A stretch of DNA of 64,000 bases, taken from NCBI RefSeq assembly GCF_000143415.4, contig NW_003314309.1:929827-993826 (forward strand), given 5' to 3'. Of the stretch, positions 33,806-44,251 are shown piece by piece. Position numbers and translations under genes: made by a program. A model generated the notes under the pieces. That model did no database searches. It was given only the letters and a program-made list of their open reading frames with translations, and was not told the origin of the DNA. The stretch comes from Selaginella moellendorffii (lineage: Eukaryota > Streptophyta > Lycopodiopsida > Selaginellales > Selaginellaceae). Each line of letters opens with the position of its first letter. Within the stretch, counting starts at the first letter, position 1.

Positions 33806-36014
33806 TCAAACCTTTGCTGGAGACTTTTCTGACCGTAACCATAGCCTTCGCTTGCACCCGAAGCAGGAGAACAAGATGACCAACACCCCGAGAAAGGATA
33901 AGAACGTGAACTTGGAATGGTATAAGAGTAGCGCCATCGTATCACTGTCGTTGTGCGTTGTCATGAGCCGCATTAGTTTGTGCTGCTGGCCAACTCCACC
34001 TATAGGGTCCAATATAAAATCGAGTGCTGTAGACTCGCCATTCGGTGACAAAACATGTACCGAACGGCTTCTATGCCCATCCATGCTTGCAGTTACTGTG
34101 AATCCATGCTAAAGCTTAGATTTCGCCAGAAGAATTTTTTTTACCTTTGTATGCCTTCCCGGGAGGAAGTAGCCTGTGATAGTTGCCGAACTGTGAAGTT
34201 GCTTTAATCTGACACACAGAAGTTCATTGTCAATCAAAAGTTGCCTGAAACTACTGACGTACTGTTTGATTGAAGCCATCAACTTGGATAGTCGCAGCCA
34301 GGGGAAGCCCACTTGCAGATGAGAAGACTTTCCCATGCACACCACTCTGACGAAAGAACTACAATCATTTCGGGCTTCTTAAGATCAATAAAAATTTACC
34401 TTGAATGTACTTGAAACAAGCTCGAGCATGCTTTGTCGATTCTCTTCCCATATTTGTGCAATCTGAATAACCAACACTCGAGCTGTAAAGACTGGCCCGT
34501 TTCGTAAAACTTTACGCAAACCTGACTTCCTGGTGGCCATTTGGTGTCGTAAATTTCTAACGTCAGTTCAAGACAGCGAGCATGAATATAATTCCAATCC
34601 TGCATCCCTCCGTAGAGAGGATACCTGAATCCAGATTCAACGCACATAAGGCTTGACCAGAAAACTGCACGTACAAACCATGCTGCGCCATTTGTTATTC
34701 CACCAGGAAACTCATGGCTTTTAGACATGTTCCGATGGGCTTTGCTGTACACTGAAGCAAGAAAACGAAAGGTAGAGTCGTCAGGAGACTCCGTGTACTT
34801 CGAACTGCAAATAAACTAGAAAGTCAGACACTTGTTTGGCTCAAACTAACGATGAAAAACCTTTTATCTGCGTTGCCATCCCATGGATAATTTGCTACTA
34901 AAGCACCCTGAGATGTAAACAAAATTATATATAAATTAAAAAAATGAAAGGTAAAGAAAACGACAGTACCTCATGCAAGCTTGCAGAAGCTACAAAATTA
35001 TTCTGCCTGAGCCATTTCATTACGGCCAGTGTTTCTGGCTGCCTCCTCGCCTCGTTATTATTTTGAGGGAAAAACTGTAGAGGGCTTCTTCAAGTTAGGC
35101 GGCAATCAAAGCACCTGAGGACGGCCAACACCCTTAGAGCTAACCGTTGGCAGCAAGGGCGATGCACAAATACCTACCTGGTCAGGAAAATCTCGATTCA
35201 GGTCTACATTGTTAGCGTTGTTCCTCGATCGATTCGCAAATCCATCGGGATTCATTGATGGAAGAAGATGAAGGTGCACGTTGTCAATAATACTTGTCGC
35301 CTGCGTAGAGATAGAAGTAGAACGCGTTACAAACTTGTAACTCACTCTCTTACCATGGCATCCCTTTTATAATTCATACACAACCAGTCTGCCAAGCGTA
35401 TTGTAAGCTCCCGGCCCACTGGTTCATCTCCGTGCATATTTCCCACGAACTGAAAATGCCGGAGAACTTGGTAAACAGATAAAAGGAAATAAAGAAATTT
35501 CACACCTTGAACCCGGGTTCTGCTTCAGCTTGTCCAGGCATGTCTGAAAGTTCGAGCACCCACTGCACAAAAGAAGAAGAAGAAAAAGTTAAAACGAGAG
35601 AACGAAGACAATGGAAACTTACCAAATCTCTGCCTTGAACAGATGTTCCAATGCTGCAATACAATACAAACTATGTTATCGTTTTCTTTTTCTCTGGCAA
35701 AGAGAATGACAAGCTCTGACCTGTTCAGCCTTGCAATTCTCCCGCAGCGCACGGAGAAATCTTTGAGCCAATCCTCAAGCTCGGTGTTACTCAAATACCT
35801 GGAAATCCCACACGAATTAAGGATCGACAGCAGCAAAAATCTTCTTACTTGTTAGCAAATTTCCCAGATGATACAGCTGAAAGAAAAACTCTGTGAATCA
35901 AAGAAAATACAATGCCGATCAATCGATCGCCTGACCTGTGCTGCCGCCGTGCTCGCGGATCGCCCCAGCTCCCAGCGCCATCGCAATCGCCAGAATGATT
36001 GGAAAGAACACCAT
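33806..36014 (-). CDS. SOL1: M14 zinc carboxypeptidase, carboxypeptidase D/SOL1-like, membrane-anchored
   Basis: Seen: about 14 small exons, GT-AG introns. Start at 36014 gives a signal peptide (MVFFPIILAIAMALGAGA). Then GTSVQGRDL, FVGNMHGDEPVGRELTIRL (zinc His and Glu), SMNPDGFANRSRNNANNVDL, DLNRDFPDQ, ASLHEGALVANYPWD (zinc His), GGMQDWNYIHARCLELTLEI (catalytic Glu in LELTLEI), a transthyretin-like C-terminal domain (GVHGKVFSSASGLPLAATI), and a transmembrane helix FTFLSFLGVLVILFSCFG with a short basic tail. Known: SOL1 in Arabidopsis trims C-terminal Arg/Lys from CLE peptide precursors in the secretory pathway. No frame breaks. It starts 147 bp from the divergent TMEM161-like gene, so they likely share a promoter region. 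Confidence 0.9.
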
Positions 36015-36161
36015 CCCCGCAACGCATTCAAAGATCTAGGGTTTTAACCCTCTCTTAGGTATGCCAAACAATGTCGCCAGAGATCGCTAGCTCGCCAAGG
36101 AATCTCGCGGCATTGCCCGATTTGGCAATAATATTTCTCTTTCGAGATCTAGGGTTTCCTT

Positions 36162-37544
36162 ATGTCTCTCTTCAATGCCGGGGTGTACGCCGCGGCGTCG
36201 GCGATCACGGTGTTCTTGGTGTTTGCGGGCAAGATCGCGGCGATCAGCCTCTTCGGATCGCACGCCTACTTGCTCCCGGACGATCCGGCCGACGGGAATC
36301 CAGGTTCTAGGGCGGGCAGTGACGACAACAGGAAATCCTCCAGGAAGAAGAACTCCAGGGAGAAATTCGTGTGGAACGAGGGCGGATCGGAGATCCTGAG
36401 GGTCACAATCGGCGATTCCTACTTGGAGAACACCAGGTACTATCCAGAGTACGATCGGGCAGTGTTGTATGCTGCGCTGCCTGTGTCGCTCCTCGTTGCT
36501 AGAGAGTTTTTCTCCTTCCAATCTTCTGGATCCGAAAATGGGGGCTCGAGCAGCAGCAGCAGTAGCGATGGATTCATCCCCGTGATCGCCACCACCTTCT
36601 GCGTGCTCAAGCTTCTCCACATTCTCTCCAAAGTTTCTTGGGACAAGCACTCCTCCAGGAACTCGGAGTGGGTTCTAAGCTGCGGTGTCGGGCTCCTGGG
36701 ATTCATCCTGGCCACCATTTTCCTCTTCGTGGTTCCAAGCGAGATCATCGACTTCCGGCTGGAACGGGCAGTGGCTGGAGCTGGAATCGATAAGCGATCA
36801 TTCACGGCAATTCGGCTAGCCATAGCTTTTGGAGCGGCATGGCTCACGGGACTCTTCCTCGGGCCGGTTCTCAAGTACGTGAGATCATTCTGGATTGGAA
36901 CAAACCAGCTTGGATGCGATATCTCGGTCATGAAAACCAGCGTTTGGAGCCAGTTTCTCCTCAACCTCGGTATTGTCCTCCCGGTAGTCTCAACGCTACT
37001 TTGGTTGAAACCCATGGCCGATCTCTTCATCCGGTTGCCCGAGAAGAACTCCATCGACCATGGCAGCACCGGGTGGCAATGGCAACGAAGAAGTCTGTTT
37101 GAAGGCAAAGACTGGGCTGGAAGCGTAGGATTCTCTCCAGAGACCTTCCAGGATCTAAAGTTCGTCGGGATGATCTTAACAGGAGTGATTCAGCTGCTGC
37201 TGCTCCGGATCAACGTCCAAGCGTATCTCAACTTGGGAGTGCTCGCGTGGTACGAAAGCTTGCACGGTAGCAAGACCCCGGACGCCGCCGCGCTCAAGCA
37301 CAAGATCTTGGTGGTAAACCACTTCATGTGCCGGGTAGCAGTCCAGAACTTGGTCCCGGCAGTGCTGCTCATCCTCTTCGCGGGCCTCTCTCGATCGCCA
37401 TCGCCATCTTCAAACTCTCCAGGAGGATTTGGATTCGTGGCACAAGCAGCGCAATTCTTCGCATGGTGGACGCTCCTCTCGTGGTCTTTGCTCACGTCCA
37501 CAGTGCTAGCCTTGTTTCGCTTTGGAATGCTCCTCGCGTACTAG
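36162..37544 (+). CDS. TMEM161-like multi-pass membrane protein, intact copy
   Basis: Seen: intronless, 460 residues, about eight to ten hydrophobic segments, among them ASAITVFLVFAGKIAAISLF near the N-terminus, WVLSCGVGLLGFILATIFLF, FLLNLGIVLPVVSTLLWL, VGMILTGVIQLLLLRI and FFAWWTLLSWSLLTSTVLAL at the end. A serine tract (SSSSSSS) lies near residue 130. Known: the arrangement matches the TMEM161A/B family, found in plants and animals, function little known. Start chosen at the first ATG, just after the shared promoter. The two chimeric units at 2953-4215 and 5851-8080 carry broken copies; this is the only complete one. Confidence 0.8.
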   Translation: MSLFNAGVYAAASAITVFLVFAGKIAAISLFGSHAYLLPDDPADGNPGSRAGSDDNRKSSRKKNSREKFVWNEGGSEILRVTIGDSYLENTRYYPEYDRAVLYAALPVSLLVAREFFSFQSSGSENGGSSSSSSSDGFIPVIATTFCVLKLLHILSKVSWDKHSSRNSEWVLSCGVGLLGFILATIFLFVVPSEIIDFRLERAVAGAGIDKRSFTAIRLAIAFGAAWLTGLFLGPVLKYVRSFWIGTNQLGCDISVMKTSVWSQFLLNLGIVLPVVSTLLWLKPMADLFIRLPEKNSIDHGSTGWQWQRRSLFEGKDWAGSVGFSPETFQDLKFVGMILTGVIQLLLLRINVQAYLNLGVLAWYESLHGSKTPDAAALKHKILVVNHFMCRVAVQNLVPAVLLILFAGLSRSPSPSSNSPGGFGFVAQAAQFFAWWTLLSWSLLTSTVLALFRFGMLLAY

Positions 37545-39017
37545 CGAGCGGTCGCGGGATCGAATCCCTTCCCCGCCAATTTCCGGTAAGCTGGAAGTTG
37601 GAAAAGTCCCCTAACGGCCATTTTTGCCTAACAGTTAAAGGCTGCCACTAGAAGCCAATAAAAAGCCTTTGTAACGCACACTGATCCAAGATCTAGCACA
37701 TATATTTTGGTGGCGGTGTATTGGATGGATGAGTGATGATCAGGGTGGCCAAAATCGGTTCCCATTTCTGGCCCCTGGCTCAAAGCATAACCCGACAGTC
37801 CAAACTGTTTAAGTCGAAGCTTCATCTCTTTTATAGACTATTCTTTAACGGTATCTGTGCGTTCCAACTACTAGAGGATTACGATCCGGAATTTTCAAGC
37901 AGCGCGTGCGCCGTCCGATTCTTCCGGCGTGGATTTTTCTAACCAATTATGTTAAAGCTTGACAGATCCTTCCAATGATAGGTTTGATTTTTCCTTGAAT
38001 GCCGTGGCCCTGTCAATGTGTGGCGTGCATCGCGGCGATATACCCATTTTCCACACACGTTGCTTGCTTCCAAACAAAAGGAAGGATCCGCAGCAAAGAT
38101 ATGGAGACTCGATACGACAATGCCTCCATCATGGGACAAATCCTCTAATCTATTCGCATATGCTTGCTTTGTTATTCCACGATCAGGAAAGATTCCATTT
38201 CCCGAAAGGATCATTATAAGCCAAAAAAATTAGCACGCCGCTTATTGTAAAGACGATCTTTTACGTGATTCAACGTGCTTGTCAACTTTATCAAATAGTT
38301 CCCCTTTCCATCAAAATCGCCAATTTTCTAAGGAGATCTTGGAGGGAATCGAGACTGTGACCGGTGGCCGCCCGCTCGTTTCCATCCATTAAAAGCAACT
38401 GGGGGTGACTGGAATTAAACACCGCAGTAAAAGCCCCGTTACACTAACATAAAAACTGAAACGTAAAGATCCAATGGGCGCATCCCCGCCGTTGGATCGC
38501 GGAGGTCGTTTAGGACAGGGCCACATTTCCACCTGCACCCTGTCCTTAAGGCCTCTCGTCTTCCATTTTCTGGCGTGCTCTCGTGCTCTCGTGCTCGTCT
38601 CTCTCTCTCCTCTCTTTCTTCTTCCTCCAATGATCCACATTTAGGTTTCACAAAGCGTTGGACGCTCTAGCGCTTCTCTCGGCGCTTCTCTACGGCGGAG
38701 GCACATCGGATCCACATCGGTCTCCACATCGGTCGCGCTTGCCCAGCGCCGCCCCTCTGGAATCTTTTCCCTGCTCGGCGCCTTCAAATCCACCGATCTC
38801 TCGTCGATTCCCCGGGATGGATCGCTCTTAGGGCTTGCTCGCCGGGTGCGCTGTGTGAAATCTCTCGTTTCCTGCCCGCGCATTCGCTCCAGCGGCCGAA
38901 ATTCCGCCAGATCTTTCTTCTCTAATTGCGCCATGCAGCCATCGCAAGCTTGAAATTTCGACTTCTTTCTCCGGTCCGATCACTCGATCAACGATAATCC
39001 TCATCGCCGGCGACTGC
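37545..39017. other. Intergenic region upstream of the TPD1-like gene
   Basis: 37545-38300 has no gene. 38640-39017 is CpG- and C/T-rich and is the likely promoter and 5' UTR of the TPD1-like gene. The minus-strand frame at 38641-38934 has no recognisable content. Confidence 0.4.
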
Positions 39018-39877
39018 ATGAGAGGATTGGATCATCCGCATCGCGTCATGGCACGAGAATGCAGGCCCCTTGGATGCTCCATCTCCGCCGCCGCCGCCGC
39101 CGCCGCCGCTAGTCTACTCCTCATCGCCTTGCTCGGCCTCGTTTTCCTGGGATCCGATCAAATGTTTGGCAGCCGACCAGGTACCCATCGATTTGCATGT
39201 TCATGAATGGGGCACTGGAATTTTCTCATCGATTGCTTCTTTTTCACACAGGAGTCTCCATATCCACCGTTGGTGTTAATAGCGAGGCGAATGCTACCAC
39301 TGCAAGCTATCATCCTTTCAATCATCAGTTCATGAGAAACCGGAAGCTCCTTAGCACTGCTGGTACGTGGTTCTTCCTTCCGTATAGTTTTTTCTTTCGT
39401 TTCTTGTGCTGATAAGAGTTTAGTGTCGTGTTGCTTGGCTTGCGTTTTGTTTGTACGTGAGTTCTTCCGAGTGTCCGCTTCTTTGCTTTGCCTTTGTTTG
39501 CTTGTGTGGAGAGAGTGCTACTACATGCTGATGGGAGGTAGTTTTCCATTGCAGACCGCCTTGCCGATTCGTGCACGACCTCTGATATTAGCATTTTTCA
39601 AGGCCAGTCCGCCCCTCTTCCAAATGGCATCCCAACGTTTACCGTCCAGATTATCAACCTGTGTCTCCATGACTGTTCTATGTCCGCCGTACATGTCTCG
39701 TGTGGTTGGTTTGCCTCAACCAAGCTTGTCAACCCAAAGATTTTCCGGCGGCTTAAGTACGATGACTGCCTCGTCAATGACGGGAAGGCAATCAAAGGGG
39801 GTGATAGTGTCAACTTCCAGTATGCCAATTCCTTTGAGTACCCGATGAAAGTCTCCTCAGCCAAGAGTTGCCAGTAA
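39018..39877 (+). CDS. TPD1: TPD1-like secreted signalling protein
   Basis: Seen: join(39018..39180,39252..39362,39555..39877), 198 residues. The N-terminus has a hydrophobic signal/anchor after an alanine run (SLLLIALLGLVFLG); an alternative start at 39048 removes ten residues. Exon 3 holds the conserved TPD1 domain: SCTTSDISIFQGQSAPLPNG, IPTFTVQIINLC, VHVSCGWFASTKLVNPKIFR, YDDCLVNDG, FQYANSFEYPMKV, ending AKSCQ. Known: TPD1 is a small secreted Cys-rich ligand of the EMS1 receptor kinase that sets tapetal cell fate in anthers; lycophytes have sporangial relatives. Stop TAA immediately follows the last Cys-Gln, overlapping a GTAAGT. A second phase-compatible terminal exon lies 370 bp downstream. 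Confidence 0.9.
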
Positions 39878-40247
39878 GTTTTTCCCCCGAGCCCGCTGGT
39901 GTCAGTTTTGGCCTCGTTTCTTCTGGTGCGCTTTCGTTATACCTCGTAACGATGGTGGCGTTGTGGAGAGTTTTTTTTTTCTTCCTTTGCTTTGTGTACA
40001 TAAGAGCCCCCCACAGTTTTGCAGCTCCTAGTTCCTCCTCCTGGAATTGTATAAACGGAGACCTTTGCTAGTTTTTGTTTCTCCCCTCTTTCGTGCGTGT
40101 AATTTGCTCCTCTATTAATACAGGATCGACTGTTTCGATCACTTTTCTCCGTATACTTGAACGTGTTGGTCTCTTTTTTTGTTTTTGTTCTTTTTCTGTT
40201 CTTTCCAATGGTTGATCTATCTTACTGCATTCCACGTTCGCCTGCAG

Positions 40248-40555
40248 GTCGCCGTGCTTGTACCTACACAGACATTAGCGTTTCCCAAAGACAGGATGGG
40301 TCGCCTGGGATTCCTCAGTACACTGTTCAGATCGTCAACAGTTGCATGTCCCCTTGTGCTCCTCGGGACATACACTTGGCTTGCGGGTGGTTTGCTTCGG
40401 CCCCTCTGGTCAATCCCAAAGTTTTCAAGCGCGTCAACTACGACGATTGCCTGGTAAACAACGGTAATCCTCTCGAGCACGGCATGGTTATCAGGTTCTC
40501 CTACTCCAACTCCTTTGCGTATCCTCTCAAGTTTAAGTCGGCCAGATTTTGCTAG
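40248..40555 (+). CDS. Second TPD1 terminal exon (alternative last exon or tandem gene)
   Basis: Seen: acceptor CGCCTGCAG at 40239-40247 at the position matching the acceptor of the upstream exon 3, then RRACTYTDISVSQRQDG, IPQYTVQIVNSC, IHLACGWFASAPLVNPKVFK, YDDCLVNNG, FSYSNSFAYPLKFKSARFC and TAG. The reading phase (one base supplied by the donor exon) equals that of exon 3, so exon 2 (ending 39362) can splice to either. Alternatively the ATG at 40157 opens the same frame and gives a hydrophobic leader (VLVSFFVFVLFLFFPMV), making it an independent 132-residue secreted protein. I favour an exon duplication; which use is real cannot be told by eye. Confidence 0.75.
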
Positions 40556-42915
40556 ACACCGTGGTGCCGCGCTCCAAGGCCCCCCGTCCGGTCTGGTGGT
40601 GGTCCTTCGTTTTTCTTTACACTACTAATACTTAAGCTACATGGCTTCGGTGTTCTCTAGAGAAACTAAATATGTACAAGGGAGGCCAGAGTCTTCAAGG
40701 GCGTCGTATTCTTTGTCGTGCTCCATTGCTGCCCCTGGTACACATCAGTTACTGTATGGTATTTGTCTGAGTACTGGTACATTTTGGTAAATTCCTGAAC
40801 AGCCTTTGACACTTGCTTGTTTGACTTAAAACAGGAAATGTGAAACCGATAAAAGGAAGGAGGCTCGGGCGGAGGAAGCATTCCATGCTCCAGAAACTCA
40901 CCACTCACGCGCTCACCACCACAGGATCAGAGGAGCTGAATACATTATTTTATTCAGCTTGGTGGCCTGTTCAACGTCTTTATGGATGGAGCTGTCCTTC
41001 CTCAGACACTTCAAGGAGTCGCTTTCTATCTGCCAGCGAACATCAAGCCTTATGAAATCTCAAGCTGCATTTTCTGATGGATCTGGCTGGATTGGGTATA
41101 TGCAACAACGTCCTCTGGCCAATGATGTAACTGTTGCTTCAGGTAACTTTTTCTTTGTGCTCCTGTTACTCAGTGTGGCTTGGCAGGATTTACATTTACA
41201 GCGGACTGTTGTTTGCGTCTCTACTGGCTCCTTGACGCATTCTCGCCTTTCTTCCTTACGAGCTAAGAATGTTGTCAGGTGAATTTTTGTTTTTACTGTC
41301 TAGAGTTTGTTCCAACGTCTTGTGTGTTTTCTTCTTAGCCCAGGCGATGACGATGGTAAATCCTCTTAAGTTTGGGCTCGTATTTTCAGGACGTGAATAC
41401 TACTGATGCCCGTTGTCTACAGTATATTGACAACTTTTTACCGTGATTGAGAGAATGCATGGCCGTCCGGGGAAACAGCAGCGAAGAAGAAAAGTTTCAT
41501 GGCTACCAATTCTTCGCGGTGAAAAAGATTTTTTCTTTTTCTTCTTCCTTTGTTTACTGCTGACTTCCTTTGCGTGTGTTTTCAGGATCCTTGTTCATTT
41601 CTCGTGTCCATCAGACGCGCTCACCGCTTTCGCCATTTCCCGCGCAGCACAAGCATTGTTTTAAAATTCCAAAGCTTCGAGAGTAGTCGCGGGCGCCGCG
41701 TGTCTACCAAAGACAAGCAAGAGAACATCGAATGTCTAGAAACTCCATCAACGCGAGGCGAGAGGGGGAGAGCGAGAGAGCGGTGGGTATCCTCGTTTCC
41801 AGATAACTAATTGGATACAAGTCTCGGTGGTTGTGCAGGCCGTGTTGATCCAACAAGAGCAAGCGAAAAAAGATAAGTATAACAGGAAGAAGAAAAGCTC
41901 AAACAAGAAGACGAGTAGTAGGCGTTACGTGAAATCGACGTTGACATGAAAAGACGACGACAAGCAAGCCGGATGAGACATCAATTCGCATGGCGAGATT
42001 TTTATAAGTTTCAAGGCGCCATGGATTGCTACAACTTTTTTTATGCGGGTCGATCGAGATCGAGAGCTGGATTGGATGTTGGGTGAGTGATTTCTTCCGA
42101 TTCTTTGTTCCTGTGGTTTTAAATCCTTTTTTCTTTTTTTGCTGGTTTGGCCAAGAACAGGGGAGAGTACACTTCTTCGTTTTGTTGGAGAGCGAAGAAA
42201 TCCTCTCTAAGAAGTCGGACTGGTCTTCGCAAATGATTTCAGGGACGGTTTGTTTAAGCTATTGAAGAGATCAATGCATAGATTCTCAAAGAGAGAGGCA
42301 AACGGGAATTATTTGCAGTTTAGATTAAACTGATAACTAAAACTGTTTCTACAAGCTAAGCAGAGCTGTTAGATTAAAGTAATTATTACAATCTAGACTG
42401 ACACGTGTACCGTGCCGCCGCCGCCGTGAACGGCGGTAAAACCAAAAGCGTAGGTTACCATTCGCGGTCTAGGTTTTAACCTAACGGTTTTCACGCCCTT
42501 CAAGCCCGTCAGTTCCGTGTTATCTACTGGTATATACCAGCCCTGTACTCTCCGGGCTTGAATGCCCATACAGCATTTTGTGCGTGTCAAAACGAAGCGC
42601 AAGAGAAAAGAGGCTAGCGTGTTTTGTTTTTTTTTTTTTCGCTTTCTCTAGATCATTCTTCTTTTCGATTCATTGTGCTTGTGTATCGATCATGCATATG
42701 TGGAAGGAAGAAATCGTCGCGAGCTCCATCGCGTCATTGTTAATCGTTTCTTCGTTCTCTTCTTCTTTGTAGCCCAGGCTCCCTTGCGATTCATTTCATT
42801 CTTTTCGTAGGAGTATCGAGACCGAGATCGAGAGTTACCAAATCTACAGTCTTGCATTTGTTTCTTGTGAGTAGTGTGAGAAGAACTGGAACTACATCTT
42901 GAGTCGAGAGATAGC
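40556..42915. other. Intergenic region upstream of the heat-shock factor
   Basis: Scattered short frames only. 40840-41650 has T-rich tracts and splice-like sites without a recognisable protein. About 42560-42915 is the likely 5' UTR and promoter of the heat-shock factor. No RNA gene seen. Confidence 0.35.
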
Positions 42916-44251
42916 ATGGCCCTCTCGTTCGACAGCAGCGATGGCTGCGTCCTATCGGTGGACTCGCACCGAGTTGTGCCGGCGCCATTCCTGACCAAAA
43001 CGTATCAGCTTGTCGACGATGCCGCTTCCAACGACATCGTCTCGTGGGGCGAAGACGGCTCCACCTTCGTCGTGTGGAGGCCGCCAGAGTTCGCCCGCGA
43101 CTTGCTCCCAAACTACTTCAAGCACAACAATTTCTCCAGCTTCGTGCGGCAGCTCAACACCTATGTAAGTCCCTCGAATCACCTTGACGCTCTCACTTGT
43201 TCTCTGATCTGATCATCTTATCATTGCTTTCTTGCAGGGATTCCGCAAGGTTGTCCCCGACAGATGGGAGTTTGCCAACGATTTCTTCCGCAAGGGCGAG
43301 CGGCATTTGCTGTGCGAGATTCACCGGAGGAAGGCGCAGTGCTCGCTAGCGCATCTCCAGCACTACGGCTCGCTCTCGCCCTCCACATCCGGCGACGATC
43401 CCCAGCAGCTTGCATGCAACTCCAGCGCAGCAGCAGCAGCAGCAGCAGCAGCCGCGGCATGGTCGTCGTCGCCACTGCACTCTCCAAGGGGCATTTGCAG
43501 CGCCAGCAGCACTGCAGCAGTGATCACGGCCACATCGCTCTCCCTGTCCGACGAGAACGAGCGGCTCCGCCGAGACAACTGCATCTTGCTCTCGGAGCTG
43601 GCCAGGCTCCAGAAGCTCTACGACGACGCGCTGCTCTTCCTTCAGCACAACATGAGGTCCAGTCCTGTCGGTGTAAGTGCCGGGGATCACGATCGTCTTT
43701 TCCCCCGCACCAGCGCGATGATGATGAGCTCCGCCACCACCGCCGCCACCAGCAGGCAGACGCAACTCCTCCGACACCAGATGCCTCCGCCGTCACCACT
43801 GTCGGCTCAAGAACACCAAACTTCCAGCTTAATTGGAGGCGGTATGGTTGTCGGGAGCAGCAAGCTGCTGGGGATGGATGCCGCTGCTCCGCGGGCCTCG
43901 ACGATCGATTTCGTGGATGGAAAGCTGCGGGAGCTCAGTGCCGCGGCAGCCGCGAGGCCGGCTGCCAAGCTTTCACCATCATCTCCCGGGAGAGCTAGCG
44001 TTGATGATCAGCAACGGGATGTTGAAGATGATCACACGAGTCCAGGTGGGATGATCAAGTCTGCCGGTCCGAAGCTGTTTGGAGTGGTTTTGCATGGGAG
44101 GAAACGCTTGCATCCGGATCAGCAGGCCGACAATCAAGACGCGGCGGTGATCAAGGCCGCCAAGATCGAGCTGGAGCTCATGCCGTCCACTCGCAGCGAG
44201 GCTCCATGGCTCAAGCTCCGAGCATCACGAGACGATAGAGTTTGCATCTGA
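42916..44251 (+). CDS. HSFB: Class B heat-shock transcription factor
   Basis: Seen: join(42916..43164,43238..44251), 420 residues. The DNA-binding domain (about 22-115) is split by an intron at the family-conserved site: [46 protein letters not shown] | [20 protein letters not shown], ending [10 protein letters not shown] poly-Ala/Ser region follows, then a leucine-patterned coiled coil ([20 protein letters not shown]) used for trimerisation. Near the C-terminus [13 protein letters not shown] (LFGV at 363-366) is the class B repressor tetrapeptide with a basic nuclear signal. Known: class B factors lack the activation motif and often repress or tune heat-shock genes. A B2/B4-like member is likely, not proven. 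Complete. Confidence 0.93.

Noticed and set aside
36440-37108. 222-codon minus-strand ORF
   Set aside because: Antisense to the intact TMEM161-like gene, no homology of its own.
39018-40555. One protein with two fused TPD1 domains
   Set aside because: Splicing the GTAAGT at 39874 to 40248 puts the second domain out of frame, and TAA directly follows the first domain.
43264-43998. 244-codon ORF overlapping the heat-shock factor
   Set aside because: Alternative frame of exon 2, which carries the coiled coil and LFGV motif in the annotated frame.
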